Assembly: GCF_030811115.1 (NCBI RefSeq)
Contig: NZ_JAUSQK010000001.1
Span: 1,488,001-1,552,000, forward strand
Direction of reading: 5' to 3'
DNA length: 64,000 bases
Source of the DNA: Olsenella profusa DSM 13989
Lineage (GTDB): Bacteria > Actinomycetota > Coriobacteriia > Coriobacteriales > Atopobiaceae
Position 1 is the stretch's first letter. Each line of letters opens with the position of its first letter. The position numbers and the translations under genes were made by a program. The notes beneath the pieces were generated by a model that saw only the letters and a list, made by a program, of their open reading frames with translations, was not told the DNA's origin and did not search any database. Shown here piece by piece: positions 26,845 through 35,318 of this stretch.

Positions 26845-27435
26845 TTGTTTGGAATAGGCGAGACCGAGTTCGCGATCATCGTGCTCTTTGCGTTCCTGAT
26901 CTTTGGGCCCGACAAGCTGCCCGGCATGGGCAGGACCATTGGGCGCGCGCTCAGACAGTTCCGAGACGCTCAGGAGGGCTTCTCCGAGGTCGTCCAGAAC
27001 CAGGTCATGGACCCCCTGAACGATGCCATGGCCGATCCCAAGGCCCAGGAGAAGGGCAGGCGCCGTGCGGCGGCCCTGGAGGAGGACGCGGACCTCGAGA
27101 ACGAGTCGGTGCCCACAAGGCGTGCGAACGAGACGTTCGCCGAACGCAAGGCACGTCTCGAGGCCGAGCGCACGGCCAAGGAGGAGGCTGAGGGGACGGC
27201 TGGTGCCGCTCCTACCGCGCCCGAGCCGCCCGCCGTCGCACAGGCCCCTGAGGACACCCCTGCGTCGGCCACCCCACATGAGGCGCCCGCGGAGGCGTCG
27301 CCGCACGAGGCCATGCCCGATACGAGCGCCGCCGCCCTCTATGCGCTCAAGCCCGAGAGAGCCGAACCCGTCGCGTCGGACGGCATGGGCTTAGACGACG
27401 GCAGCCCTGCCGGGGCGACCGAGGGGGAGGAGTAG
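26845..27435 (+). CDS. tatA: twin-arginine translocase subunit TatA/TatB
   Basis: The 196-residue protein begins MFGIGETEFAIIVLFAFLIFGPDKLPGMGRTIG, a single N-terminal membrane helix, the FGP(D)KLP hinge and an amphipathic helix. A long charged and then Ala/Pro/Glu-rich cytoplasmic tail (about residues 60-196) resembles the longer TatB-like members, so TatA and TatB roles cannot be separated. The start is a TTG at 26845 with AGGAGGT 5 bases upstream. It is directly followed by tatC (3-base gap). Together they form the minimal export pore and receptor for folded twin-arginine proteins such as the binding protein at 3984-4961. Confidence 0.9.
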   Translation: MFGIGETEFAIIVLFAFLIFGPDKLPGMGRTIGRALRQFRDAQEGFSEVVQNQVMDPLNDAMADPKAQEKGRRRAAALEEDADLENESVPTRRANETFAERKARLEAERTAKEEAEGTAGAAPTAPEPPAVAQAPEDTPASATPHEAPAEASPHEAMPDTSAAALYALKPERAEPVASDGMGLDDGSPAGATEGEE

Positions 27436-27438
27436 CCC

Positions 27439-28233
27439 ATGCCCATCGGACCAGCCCGCATGCCCCTCATGGATCACCTGGGGGAGCTGAGGCGCCGTCT
27501 CACCATCATCGTGGTGTCGCTCGCCATCACGGCCGTGGTGGTCTATGCCGCCACGCCCACGCTCATCGACATGCTCATGGATCCCGTGCGCGACGAGCTT
27601 GCGGGGGCCAACCTCACCGTGTTCAGCGTCCTGGGCGGCTTCACCATCCGCTTCAAGGTGGCGCTGTTCTTCGGCATGATCATCTGTACGCCCATCATCA
27701 TCTGGGAGGTCATGGGGTTCTTCCTGCCTGCGCTCAAGACCAACGAGCGCAAGTGGGTGGTGCCGACGGTGGCCGCCATGGTCTTCCTGTTCTTCTTTGG
27801 CATGCTGTTCTGCTACTTCGTCATCCAGCGCGCGGCCATCGGATGGATGGTGCAGCAATCGTTGGAGTTTGCGGCCATCATGCCCAATGCCGAGGACTTC
27901 CTCAACATCATGATGCTGCTGGAGATTGGCTTTGGCTTTGCGTTCCAGCTGCCGCTCATCATCTTCTACCTGTCCATCCTGCACATCGTGCCCTACAAGA
28001 CGTTCCGCGGGCAGTGGCGCTACATCTACGTGGCGCTGCTCGTCATCTCCAGCATCGTCACGCCCGACGCCTCGCCCGTCACCATGATCCTCATGTTCGC
28101 GGCCCTCGTCGCCCTCTACGAGCTTGCCCTGTTCGTGGCTCGCTACGTGCTCGTCGCGCGTGACGGCAAGGAGTCTCTCAAGTGGAGTCGCGAGGAGTAC
28201 CAGGAGCACAGGTACGAGGAGGGGACGGAGTAA
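27439..28233 (+). CDS. tatC: twin-arginine translocase subunit TatC
   Basis: This 264-residue protein has six hydrophobic segments. Its conserved N-terminal MPLMDHLGELRRRL, including the Glu and Arg residues that contact the twin-arginine signal peptide, is intact. FALKTNERK-type loop (LPALKTNERKWV) and FFGMLFCYFVI are also typical. AGGAG overlaps the end of tatA just before the ATG. The short C-terminal tail is charged. Confidence 0.95.
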   Translation: MPIGPARMPLMDHLGELRRRLTIIVVSLAITAVVVYAATPTLIDMLMDPVRDELAGANLTVFSVLGGFTIRFKVALFFGMIICTPIIIWEVMGFFLPALKTNERKWVVPTVAAMVFLFFFGMLFCYFVIQRAAIGWMVQQSLEFAAIMPNAEDFLNIMMLLEIGFGFAFQLPLIIFYLSILHIVPYKTFRGQWRYIYVALLVISSIVTPDASPVTMILMFAALVALYELALFVARYVLVARDGKESLKWSREEYQEHRYEEGTE

Positions 28234-28353
28234 CCTCGGTGTGCCGTGGGACATCTTTGGTGTCTGGGTCCTGCCGTGCCGGCGCGCCCCACGGCTGCGC
28301 TGTCATCTCTGCTATAGTCACGTCCCTGCAACACACGCACGAAGGAGCTGATC

Positions 28354-30894
28354 TTGAAGCTCGTTGTCACCGAGAAGAACGATGCCGCACAGCAGATCGC
28401 ACGGCTGCTCTCGACCTCTGGCAAGCCCACGGCCGACAAGGTGTACGACACGCCAGTCTACCGCTTCACGCATGAGGGGGAGGAGTGGGTCACCATCGGC
28501 CTGAGGGGCCACATCATGGCTCCCGACTTCCCCCATGAGCTGCACTACTCAAAGAAGGAGGGGTGGTTTGCCGTCACGGCGGAGGGCGAGGTGATGCCAG
28601 CCGCCGTGCCGGAGACGTTGGCCCGGCCACCGTACGATACCAAGCGCAAGCCCTTCCTCAAGGACGGCATCGACATCAAGGGCTGGAAGGTGCCGAGCCT
28701 GCCCTATCTGGTATGGGCTCCCGTGGAGAAGCTCCCCGCCGAGAAGGGCATCATCCGCGCCCTCAAGAACCTTGCCAGGAAGGCGGACTCCATCGTCATC
28801 GGCACGGACTTCGACCGCGAGGGCGAGCTCATCGGCTCGGACGCCCTGCGCCAGATGTGCGAGGTGGCGCCCGGCACCCCCGTCTCGCGCGCCCGCTACT
28901 CCGCCTTCACCAAGGCCGAGATCGACCATGCCTTCTCCCACCTGGTGGAGCTCGACCAGGACCTCGCCGATGCGGGCGAGAGCCGCCAGTGCATCGACCT
29001 CATCTGGGGCGCCGTGCTCACGCGCTACCTCACCATGGCGCGCTTCGGCGGCTTTGGCAACGTGCGCTCGGCCGGCCGCGTGCAGACGCCCACGCTGGCC
29101 CTCGTGGTGGAGAAGGAGCGCGAGCGCGAGGCCTTCGTGCCGGAGGACTACTGGGTGCTCTCGGGCCTGCTGGCACCCCAGGGCCAGCGCGGCGAGGACG
29201 TGGTGTTCAAGGCCACGCACACCACGGCGCGCTTCAAGGACAAGGCCGCCGCGGACGTCGCCTATGCGCATGTCAGGGGCGCGACGACTGCCACGGTGAC
29301 GGGCGTGGAGAGGAAGCGCCGCACCACGCGGCCGCCCGCGCCCTTCAACACCACCTCGCTGCAGGCCGCGGCCGCCTCCATCGGCATCTCGCCCGCACGC
29401 ACGATGCGGCTGGCCGAGTCACTCTATATGGACGGCCTCATCAGCTACCCGCGCGTGGACAACACCGTGTATCCCCGCTCGCTCGACCTCAAGGGCTGCG
29501 TGCGCACGCTCTCGGCCGTCCCGCAGTACCGGCCCTGCTGCACGGAGCTGCTCGGGAAGGGCAGGCTCACGGCCACCCGCGGCAAGCAGGAGACCACCGA
29601 CCACCCGCCCATCTACCCCACGGGCGCGGCGGACCCCGACCGTCTCGACGGTGCGGCCTGGCGCCTCTACAACCTCATCGCCCGCCGCTTCCTGGCCACG
29701 CTCTCCGAGCCGTCGGTCAGCGAGTCCACCAAGCTCTCGCTTGACATCGCCAATGAGCCCTTCACCTCCTCGGGCACCGTCATCGTGAAGGAGGGCTTCC
29801 GCGGCATCTACCCCTTCGGCCAGCGCAAGGACGAGGTGCTGCCGGCGCTCGCCCAAGGTGACGTGGTGGACGTGGTCTCCCTGGGCCTTGAGGCCAAGCA
29901 GACGGAGCCGCCCGCGCGCTACAGCCAGGGTCGTCTCATCCAGGAGATGGAGCGCCGCGGCCTGGGCACCAAGTCCACGCGCGCCAACATCATCCAGCGC
30001 CTCCTGGACGTGAAGTACATCAAGAACGATCCGGTGGAACCCAGCCAGCTGGGCATGGCCGTCATCGAGGCGCTGCATGCCTATGCCCCGCACATCACCA
30101 CGCCCGACATGACGGCGGAGCTCGAGGCCGACATGACCAAGGTCGCCGAGGGAGCCGACACCCAGGAGCAGGTCGTCACGCACTCGCGCGCGCTGCTTGC
30201 GGGCATGGTGGACGCGCTCATCGAGCACAAGGAGGATCTCGGCGAGGCCATCGCGGATGCCGTGACGGCCGACGCCAAGGTGGGCGTATGTCCCAAGTGC
30301 GGCAGGGACCTCGTGATGAAGCGCTCCGCCAAGACGCGCGGCAGCTTCATCGGCTGCATGGGTTGGCCCGACTGCGACGTCACCTATCCCGTGCCCTCCA
30401 ACGTGAGGGTGGAGCCCCTCGAGGGCGAGGCGGGCGTGTGCCCCGTGTGCGGCGCGCCGCGCATCAAGTGCAAGCCGTTCCGCTCCAAGGCCTTCGAGAT
30501 GTGCGTCAACCCCGCCTGCGAGACCAACCGCGAGCCCGATGTGGTGGTGGGGGAGTGTGTCGCCTGCAAGGAGGCGGGGCGCCACGGGGACCTCGTGGCC
30601 CACAAGAGCGAGAAGACGGGCAAGCGCTTCATCCGCTGCACCAACTACGACGAGTGCGGAGTGAGCTATCCGCTGCCCCAGCGGGGTGAGCTGCACGCCA
30701 CGGGGGAGACCTGTCCCCACTGCGGCGCCCCCATCGTGGAGGTCACGACGGCGCGGGGCCCCTGGCGCATCTGCGTGAACATGGACTGTCCGGGCAAGGA
30801 GAAGAGGCCGGCCCGCGGTCGTGGAAGCAAGCGGGGGACCTCTGCCAAAGGGGGCACGTCACGCGCGGGTTCAAGAAAAGGTAGCGCATCATGA
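28354..30894 (+). CDS. topA: DNA topoisomerase I (type IA), archaeal-like subgroup
   Basis: The 846-residue enzyme relaxes negative supercoils through a 5'-phosphotyrosine. The Toprim domain opens VVTEKNDAAQQIARLL with the acidic metal site in GTDFDREGELIGSDAL. The CAP core has SAGRVQTPTLALVVEKE, and the catalytic Tyr (about residue 365) is in DGLISYPRVDNT. Four C-terminal zinc-ribbon modules follow (CPKCG, CPVCG, CVACK and CPHCG starts), then a basic Arg/Lys/Gly tail. The insertion GHIMAPDFPHELHYSKKEGWF and ADSIVIGTDFDREGE look more like archaeal topoisomerase I than the usual bacterial TopA. The start is a TTG with GAAGGAG 6 bases upstream. It overlaps tmk by 4 bases. Confidence 0.93.
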   Translation: MKLVVTEKNDAAQQIARLLSTSGKPTADKVYDTPVYRFTHEGEEWVTIGLRGHIMAPDFPHELHYSKKEGWFAVTAEGEVMPAAVPETLARPPYDTKRKPFLKDGIDIKGWKVPSLPYLVWAPVEKLPAEKGIIRALKNLARKADSIVIGTDFDREGELIGSDALRQMCEVAPGTPVSRARYSAFTKAEIDHAFSHLVELDQDLADAGESRQCIDLIWGAVLTRYLTMARFGGFGNVRSAGRVQTPTLALVVEKEREREAFVPEDYWVLSGLLAPQGQRGEDVVFKATHTTARFKDKAAADVAYAHVRGATTATVTGVERKRRTTRPPAPFNTTSLQAAAASIGISPARTMRLAESLYMDGLISYPRVDNTVYPRSLDLKGCVRTLSAVPQYRPCCTELLGKGRLTATRGKQETTDHPPIYPTGAADPDRLDGAAWRLYNLIARRFLATLSEPSVSESTKLSLDIANEPFTSSGTVIVKEGFRGIYPFGQRKDEVLPALAQGDVVDVVSLGLEAKQTEPPARYSQGRLIQEMERRGLGTKSTRANIIQRLLDVKYIKNDPVEPSQLGMAVIEALHAYAPHITTPDMTAELEADMTKVAEGADTQEQVVTHSRALLAGMVDALIEHKEDLGEAIADAVTADAKVGVCPKCGRDLVMKRSAKTRGSFIGCMGWPDCDVTYPVPSNVRVEPLEGEAGVCPVCGAPRIKCKPFRSKAFEMCVNPACETNREPDVVVGECVACKEAGRHGDLVAHKSEKTGKRFIRCTNYDECGVSYPLPQRGELHATGETCPHCGAPIVEVTTARGPWRICVNMDCPGKEKRPARGRGSKRGTSAKGGTSRAGSRKGSAS

Positions 30895-31538
30895 GCGGTG
30901 AGCGTGGCATCTTCCTAACGTTCGAGGGTGTCGATGGCTCTGGTAAGACTACTCAGGCGCATCGTCTGGCGCATGTGCTTGAGGCTGCCGGCATGGAGGT
31001 CATCCTCTTGCGCGAGCCTGGTGGTACGCCCATTGGCGAGCGGATACGGGCCATCCTGCTCGACCCCCGTAGCGACGAGATGGCAGACGAGTGCGAGCTC
31101 CTGCTCATGAACGCGTCCAGGGCCCAGCTCGTGCGACAGGTAATCCAGCCCTCGCTGGAGCGGGGGGCCATCGTCGTGAGCGACCGCTTCTTTGATTCCA
31201 CGTTTGCCTACCAGTATGGCGGACGAGGGGTGGACAGGGACGTCACGCTGTCCTGCAATCTCTTGGGGAGCTGTGGCCTTGTGCCGGACCTCACGTTCCT
31301 TCTTGACCTTGACCCCCAGCTCGCGTTGCGTCGTGCTACCAAGGGCGGCGTAGACAGGCTTGAGGCCGAAGGGGCCCAGTTTCAGGAGCGGGTCCGCGAT
31401 GCATATCTTGAGCTTGCGGGGATGGAGCCTGGTCGCGTGATGGTGGTGGATGCCGACGCCTCGGAGGATGAGGTCTCCCTGCATGTCGCGTCCCTTGTCC
31501 GTCATACGTTTCCGCAGCTTGACTTCCACCCGTTGTGA
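30891..31538 (+). CDS. tmk: thymidylate kinase
   Basis: This 215-residue kinase phosphorylates dTMP to dTDP. The P-loop FEGVDGSGKTTQ is at about residues 11-22, REPGGTPIGE follows, and the DRY-type motif is DRFFDSTFAYQ. The lid region near ATKGGVDRLEAEG lacks a second Arg-rich stretch. It starts within the topA stop codon (ATGA), so the two are coupled. In related genomes tmk is normally followed by holB; here almost 6 kb of other DNA separates them. Confidence 0.95.
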   Translation: MSGERGIFLTFEGVDGSGKTTQAHRLAHVLEAAGMEVILLREPGGTPIGERIRAILLDPRSDEMADECELLLMNASRAQLVRQVIQPSLERGAIVVSDRFFDSTFAYQYGGRGVDRDVTLSCNLLGSCGLVPDLTFLLDLDPQLALRRATKGGVDRLEAEGAQFQERVRDAYLELAGMEPGRVMVVDADASEDEVSLHVASLVRHTFPQLDFHPL

Positions 31539-31543
31539 CATGT

Positions 31544-31600
31544 TGGCAGGAGGAGACTGACATAGGTGCGTGGGTATCCCTGTATCTCAGGGCCCTTTGC
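31544..31600 (+). repeat. degraded copy of the holB 5' end at the left edge of the island
   Basis: TGGCAGGAGGAGACTGACAT at 31544 matches TGGCAGGGGGCAACTGACAT at 37437, the ribosome site of holB. Similarity continues into the coding start: 22 of 27 bases are identical by hand alignment, then a further diverged stretch including CAGG and CCCT to about 31600. The ATG of this copy has become ATA, so it is a scar, not a gene. Confidence 0.7.
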
Positions 31601-31696
31601 TTGTTTGGGAATCAAAGATGAAAGATGCTGCAGCGTTGGCTGGCATGTGTCTCATATCGCGCGATCAAGATAGGACGTACATCTGTTCTCACATGA

Positions 31697-31714
31697 TCTC
31701 AGTGTCTGTTGAGA
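31697..31714 (+). promoter_or_regulatory. short inverted repeat before the island sensor kinase
   Basis: TCTCA (31697-31701) and TGAGA (31710-31714) are separated by 8 bases, about 15 bases upstream of the kinase start. Such spacing suits a dimeric regulator, but the arms are short and chance is possible. Confidence 0.25.
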
Positions 31715-31729
31715 CCTAAGAGGATGTTC

Positions 31730-32875
31730 ATGAAGAAAAGGATGACAGCGTTTCTGCAATCTGTCAGAGGTCGCATGGAAGACCACCACATTGGGCGCCC
31801 GCTGTTTGTTGGTGGACTGGTGTTTGTCGCCTTCTGGGCTACGGTGCCACAGCAAGCAGGCGATGCAAAGGCATGCCAGTCCTTGCTTGCCCTCCTGACG
31901 GTGATGGGGTTTCTTGCTCATAGGCGTTTTCCCCGTGCGAGCATTGCGCTCACGATAACGTTTACCTTTGCCGCTTGGGTAATGGGACTAACGTACGATC
32001 CTCTGCTCTTGGCCAGCATCACGGTTTTTTCCTTTGCCGAAGGCCACGGAGTGGGGATGCACAAACGTTTCATGCTGTGCGCTCTCACGCTGCTTGTTCT
32101 GGCGCTTCTGGTATGTACGAGTCCGGTTGCCGAGGCACGGATTCGCTGGATTATTCTAAGCTGTACCGCCTTGTCAGGAGCTTGGATACTTGGGATTCGC
32201 ACAAGGCAGCGACGTGAAGAGTCGGTCATTCGAGCTCAGGTGGACGAAAGGCTGCGTCTCGCGCAAGAAATACACGACCTGCTCTCGTATTCGCTGGGAA
32301 CCATAGGGGTTCGGGCTGGCGTGGCAGCGCGTGTTGATGTTGACGATCCGCAGAAGCTTTGCGCAACTTTGCACGAGATAGAGCATGTTTCGCAATCGGG
32401 CGTCCAACAGCTTAGGGAGTTACTTGACCAAGAGAAGGATGCAGGGGGAGCCACGCGTGAGACCAAGGGGGCGGTAAAGAAGAAATGGTCGCTTGAGGAC
32501 GAGCTCCATAGCGTGAAGACCCTCTGTGAAAAGTCGGGATTACTTGTCCGCATACATATTGATAGCAGGGTAGATCTGCTTCCAGACGCAATACGTACGA
32601 CTTTGCTCCGTGCGGCCAAAGAGCTTACAGTGAACGTCCTGACTCATGCTCACGCTCACGAGATGCATATGTCAGTGGTAGTTGAGCCCACGAATGTGCG
32701 CATGGTGGTTGCTGACAATGGAGAAGGGTCCGTGGCGTCCTTAAAGCCTGGGCATGGCATTACTGCCATTCGAGAGCGTGTGGCCCTTTTGGACGGGCAT
32801 TTAGTTCTTTCGGATGCCCCTGATGGCGGACTCCAAGCGAGTCTGACCATTCCATGTGATGCACATGGCATATAG
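31730..32875 (+). CDS. sensor histidine kinase, NarL/HisKA_3 type
   Basis: The 381-residue protein has about five to six N-terminal hydrophobic segments (residues 25-150) and no clear extracellular sensor domain, as in intramembrane-sensing kinases. The dimerisation/phosphoacceptor segment is RLAQEIHDLLSYSLGTIG with the phosphorylated His. The ATPase domain shows AAKELTVNVLTHAHA (N-box), VVADNGEG (G1) and GHGITAIRERV (G2). ATG 31730 follows AAGAGG with a 6-base spacer; an upstream TTG at 31709 has no such site. The partner response regulator starts 6 bases after its stop. The stimulus may be an envelope-active compound, given the adjacent ABC genes. Confidence 0.9.
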   Translation: MKKRMTAFLQSVRGRMEDHHIGRPLFVGGLVFVAFWATVPQQAGDAKACQSLLALLTVMGFLAHRRFPRASIALTITFTFAAWVMGLTYDPLLLASITVFSFAEGHGVGMHKRFMLCALTLLVLALLVCTSPVAEARIRWIILSCTALSGAWILGIRTRQRREESVIRAQVDERLRLAQEIHDLLSYSLGTIGVRAGVAARVDVDDPQKLCATLHEIEHVSQSGVQQLRELLDQEKDAGGATRETKGAVKKKWSLEDELHSVKTLCEKSGLLVRIHIDSRVDLLPDAIRTTLLRAAKELTVNVLTHAHAHEMHMSVVVEPTNVRMVVADNGEGSVASLKPGHGITAIRERVALLDGHLVLSDAPDGGLQASLTIPCDAHGI

Positions 32876-32881
32876 AAAGCG

Positions 32882-33541
32882 GTGAACAACGTGATCAATG
32901 TCTTGGTTGCAGATGACGATCATCATCTATGCAGCGCCCTGCGACAGCTCATCGATCATGAGGATGACATGCGTACCGTAGGGGTTGCCCATGATGGTGA
33001 CGAAGCGGTGGAGCTCGCGCTTGGCATGCAACCAGACGTGATGCTCCTTGATGTGCAAATGCCCCGGCTTTCGGGTCTTGAGGTCTTGAAGATGCTTTTG
33101 CGGCAGTCCAACCCCTCTCGCATCATCATGCTTACCATGTTTGATTTGGACGAGTACGTTTATGAAGCCCTGAGAAATGGTGCTACGGGTTTTCTGCTCA
33201 AGAACTCTGCTCCGCGATCGATAGTGGATGCCATACGATCGAGCTTGGATGGCACCTCTCTACTGTCATCCGAGGTCACCAATAGGCTCATCTCGCATCT
33301 TGCGCCGATCCGCAAGGATGCCCTCATTGAGCACTTGACGGCAAGGGAGCTCGAGACACTGGTATATATTGGGCGGGGCCTGTCAAATGATGAGATTGCT
33401 CGGCTTCTTTTTGTGACGCCGACGACGATTCGAACGTACGTGAGTCGTATTATGAGCAAGCTTTGCGTTTCCCATAGGGCCCAGCTCGTCGTGGCCGCAT
33501 ACGAAAATGGACTCATTTCTCCAGGTGACGTCTCTCACTGA
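32882..33541 (+). CDS. response regulator, NarL/LuxR type
   Basis: This 219-residue protein has an N-terminal receiver domain (acidic VADDDHH near residues 9-15, phosphorylated Asp in VMLLDVQMP, Lys in LLKNSAP). A C-terminal LuxR helix-turn-helix follows (LTARELETLVYIGRGLSNDEIARLL and TPTTIRTYVSRIMSKL). It is the cognate partner of the kinase just upstream. The GTG at 32882 and another three codons later are both possible starts. It likely controls the ABC genes after 33747, whose upstream region carries two palindromes. Confidence 0.93.
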   Translation: MNNVINVLVADDDHHLCSALRQLIDHEDDMRTVGVAHDGDEAVELALGMQPDVMLLDVQMPRLSGLEVLKMLLRQSNPSRIIMLTMFDLDEYVYEALRNGATGFLLKNSAPRSIVDAIRSSLDGTSLLSSEVTNRLISHLAPIRKDALIEHLTARELETLVYIGRGLSNDEIARLLFVTPTTIRTYVSRIMSKLCVSHRAQLVVAAYENGLISPGDVSH

Positions 33542-33563
33542 AATCAGGGGCATGCGCGATATT

Positions 33564-33579
33564 GTCTGCAATTGCAGAC
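33564..33579 (+). promoter_or_regulatory. perfect 16-bp palindrome between the response regulator and the ABC genes
   Basis: GTCTGCAATTGCAGAC is a perfect palindrome 22 bases after the response-regulator stop. It could be a binding site for the NarL-type regulator encoded just upstream or a weak terminator; there is no T-run. Confidence 0.4.
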
Positions 33580-33623
33580 TGACACCTCAAGCCTCAAGAA
33601 GTACACCTTATCTAGCTCCGATG

Positions 33624-33640
33624 CGAGAGATGTTCTCTCG
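33624..33640 (+). promoter_or_regulatory. CGAGAGA-TGT-TCTCTCG inverted repeat upstream of the ABC permease
   Basis: A perfect 7-bp inverted repeat with a 3-base centre lies about 105 bases before the permease ATG. Together with the palindrome at 33564-33579 it marks this 205-bp gap as the probable control region of the ABC genes. Confidence 0.35.
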
Positions 33641-33746
33641 TGGGGGGTAGAGGTCAGGGGTGCCACTCTACATATCCCTAGCCTTAACTGTTTAGTTGTT
33701 TGAGAACCAGCTGGGTTCTTCTGAGTGCATGGAGGGAGGAGGAATA

Positions 33747-34577
33747 ATGGCAAAGGCAGACTATGTCGTAACTCTTGATCAGCGCCCTTATAGGAGGCAT
33801 CAGGGCCATAGGCGAACGGGCATGGTACGGGCCGTGAGAAGCGAGTTGAAAAAAGTCCTTAGCCTTTCAGCACCTATTGCAGCTGTAATCCTTACCGTGA
33901 CTCTTACGATTACCCTTTCTGGATTTTTGACCTTTACGACAAAGCACGCATTTGAACAGGGTCATCCTGAGCAGATGGCTGGCCTGGAGCCGGCTTCGGC
34001 CTTTTTGGCAATTCTGTATTATGAGCAGGTTGGATCGCTGTTTATAGGTAGTTGGCTGGTCATTGAGGAACAAGGGCATGGGAATCTCCGTACCACATAT
34101 CTTGCCATGCCACAGCGCCAACGGGTGTATGTGGCAAAAGCCATAGTCGTGGCTCTTGTGACCACGCTTACGGGCCTCCTCAGTGTCTTTGGGTCATATG
34201 CCGTGCGTACCGCATTTGTTGGGGAGGTGTTGATAGGCGATGCCTCCATACCTAACGCGCGTGTTCTCTGGGGTTATGTTCTATACGGGGTTCTCATCTC
34301 GCTCGTTACGTATGGACTCTCTTCGCTTTTGCGCAATGGCATTGGTGGTCTTTGTACGATGCTGTGCGCGATACTCATCGCGTCCCCGTTACTGCTCTCT
34401 AAGACGCAGCTTGCACGCTTCCTTGCCGACCAGGCTGGTGCCCAGATATATATGTCAACCTTGCCAACTGGCGCTGACCTTGGTCCGACGTGTGGATTTG
34501 TCGTGATGCTTGCCTGGGTCATGTTGCTCAACATTGCTGGCTGCATTTCCCAGCGTGTCGCATCGGTGCGCGGCTAG
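33747..34577 (+). CDS. ABC-2 type transporter permease
   Basis: The 276-residue protein has a polar N-terminus (about 35 residues) followed by six hydrophobic segments, the usual ABC-2 permease layout. VRSELKKVLSLSAP precedes the first helix and the motif GHGNLRTTYLAMPQRQRVYVAKAI is typical of actinobacterial ABC-2 permeases. GGAGGGAGGAGG stands before the ATG at 33747. Sequence similarity to the other permease (35319-36158) suggests they pair with the ATPase between them. The transported compound is unknown; peptides or antibiotics are likely. Confidence 0.87.
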   Translation: MAKADYVVTLDQRPYRRHQGHRRTGMVRAVRSELKKVLSLSAPIAAVILTVTLTITLSGFLTFTTKHAFEQGHPEQMAGLEPASAFLAILYYEQVGSLFIGSWLVIEEQGHGNLRTTYLAMPQRQRVYVAKAIVVALVTTLTGLLSVFGSYAVRTAFVGEVLIGDASIPNARVLWGYVLYGVLISLVTYGLSSLLRNGIGGLCTMLCAILIASPLLLSKTQLARFLADQAGAQIYMSTLPTGADLGPTCGFVVMLAWVMLLNIAGCISQRVASVRG

Positions 34578-34617
34578 TGGTACATCTTCATATGTATCTG
34601 TCGGTAGGGAGGATTCC

Positions 34618-35316
34618 TTGATTAGCGTACACCAACTTACGAAAAGGTATGGGGGACAGACGGTTCTCTCGGATGTAACATTCGAGGCGCTGCCTGGACG
34701 AGTGACAGGATTCCTAGGACCAAATGGCGCCGGGAAGTCAACGACCATCCGTCTGATGTTGGGATTGGATAGACCCACCAAAGGATATTCACTCGTGGAG
34801 GGGATGCCATATCAATCGCTGACACGGCCTCTTACCAGAGTTGGTGCCCAGTTTGATGGTTCTGGCGCCCATGAGGGCAGAACGGCACGCGATCACCTTC
34901 TATGGGTCTCGCTCTCCAATGGAATATCGCGCCGCCGCATTGATGACGTGCTTGACATGGTAGGACTGACCGATGCCGCTCGTAAGCGCGTCGGGACCTT
35001 CTCCCTTGGCATGAAACAACGATTGGGCATTGCCACTGCCCTTTTGGGCGATCCCGCATGTCTTATCTTTGACGAACCAACGAATGGCCTGGATGCGAGT
35101 GGGATTTTGTGGCTCAGGGGACTGTTGAGAGATCTGGCGGCTCACGAAAGGACGGTTTTGGTGTCCTCTCATCTCATGAGCGAGGTTCAATTGGTTGCCG
35201 ATGACGTGGTGGTGATTGCTCATGGAAAAATTGTCAAACAGGGTGTCTTAACAGACTTGCTTGAGGGGCAACCAAACTTGGAAGAGGCCTATTTCCAATG
35301 GGTTGGGAGGGAGTGA
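34618..35316 (+). CDS. ABC transporter ATP-binding protein, bacitracin/lantibiotic-resistance-like
   Basis: The protein has 232 residues. ISVHQLTKRYGGQTVLSDVTFEALPG is followed by Walker A GPNGAGKST, Q-loop VGAQFDG, signature FSLGMKQRLGIA, Walker B CLIFDEPTNGLDASG and H-loop VSSHLMSE. The short length and the SAHEGRTARDHLLW-type helical region match ATPases of the BcrA/NatA-like export group. The start is a TTG at 34618 with GGGAGG 6 bases before; longer frames lack a ribosome site. It lies between the two permease genes, forming a complete exporter. Confidence 0.92.
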   Translation: MISVHQLTKRYGGQTVLSDVTFEALPGRVTGFLGPNGAGKSTTIRLMLGLDRPTKGYSLVEGMPYQSLTRPLTRVGAQFDGSGAHEGRTARDHLLWVSLSNGISRRRIDDVLDMVGLTDAARKRVGTFSLGMKQRLGIATALLGDPACLIFDEPTNGLDASGILWLRGLLRDLAAHERTVLVSSHLMSEVQLVADDVVVIAHGKIVKQGVLTDLLEGQPNLEEAYFQWVGRE

Positions 35317-35318
35317 AA

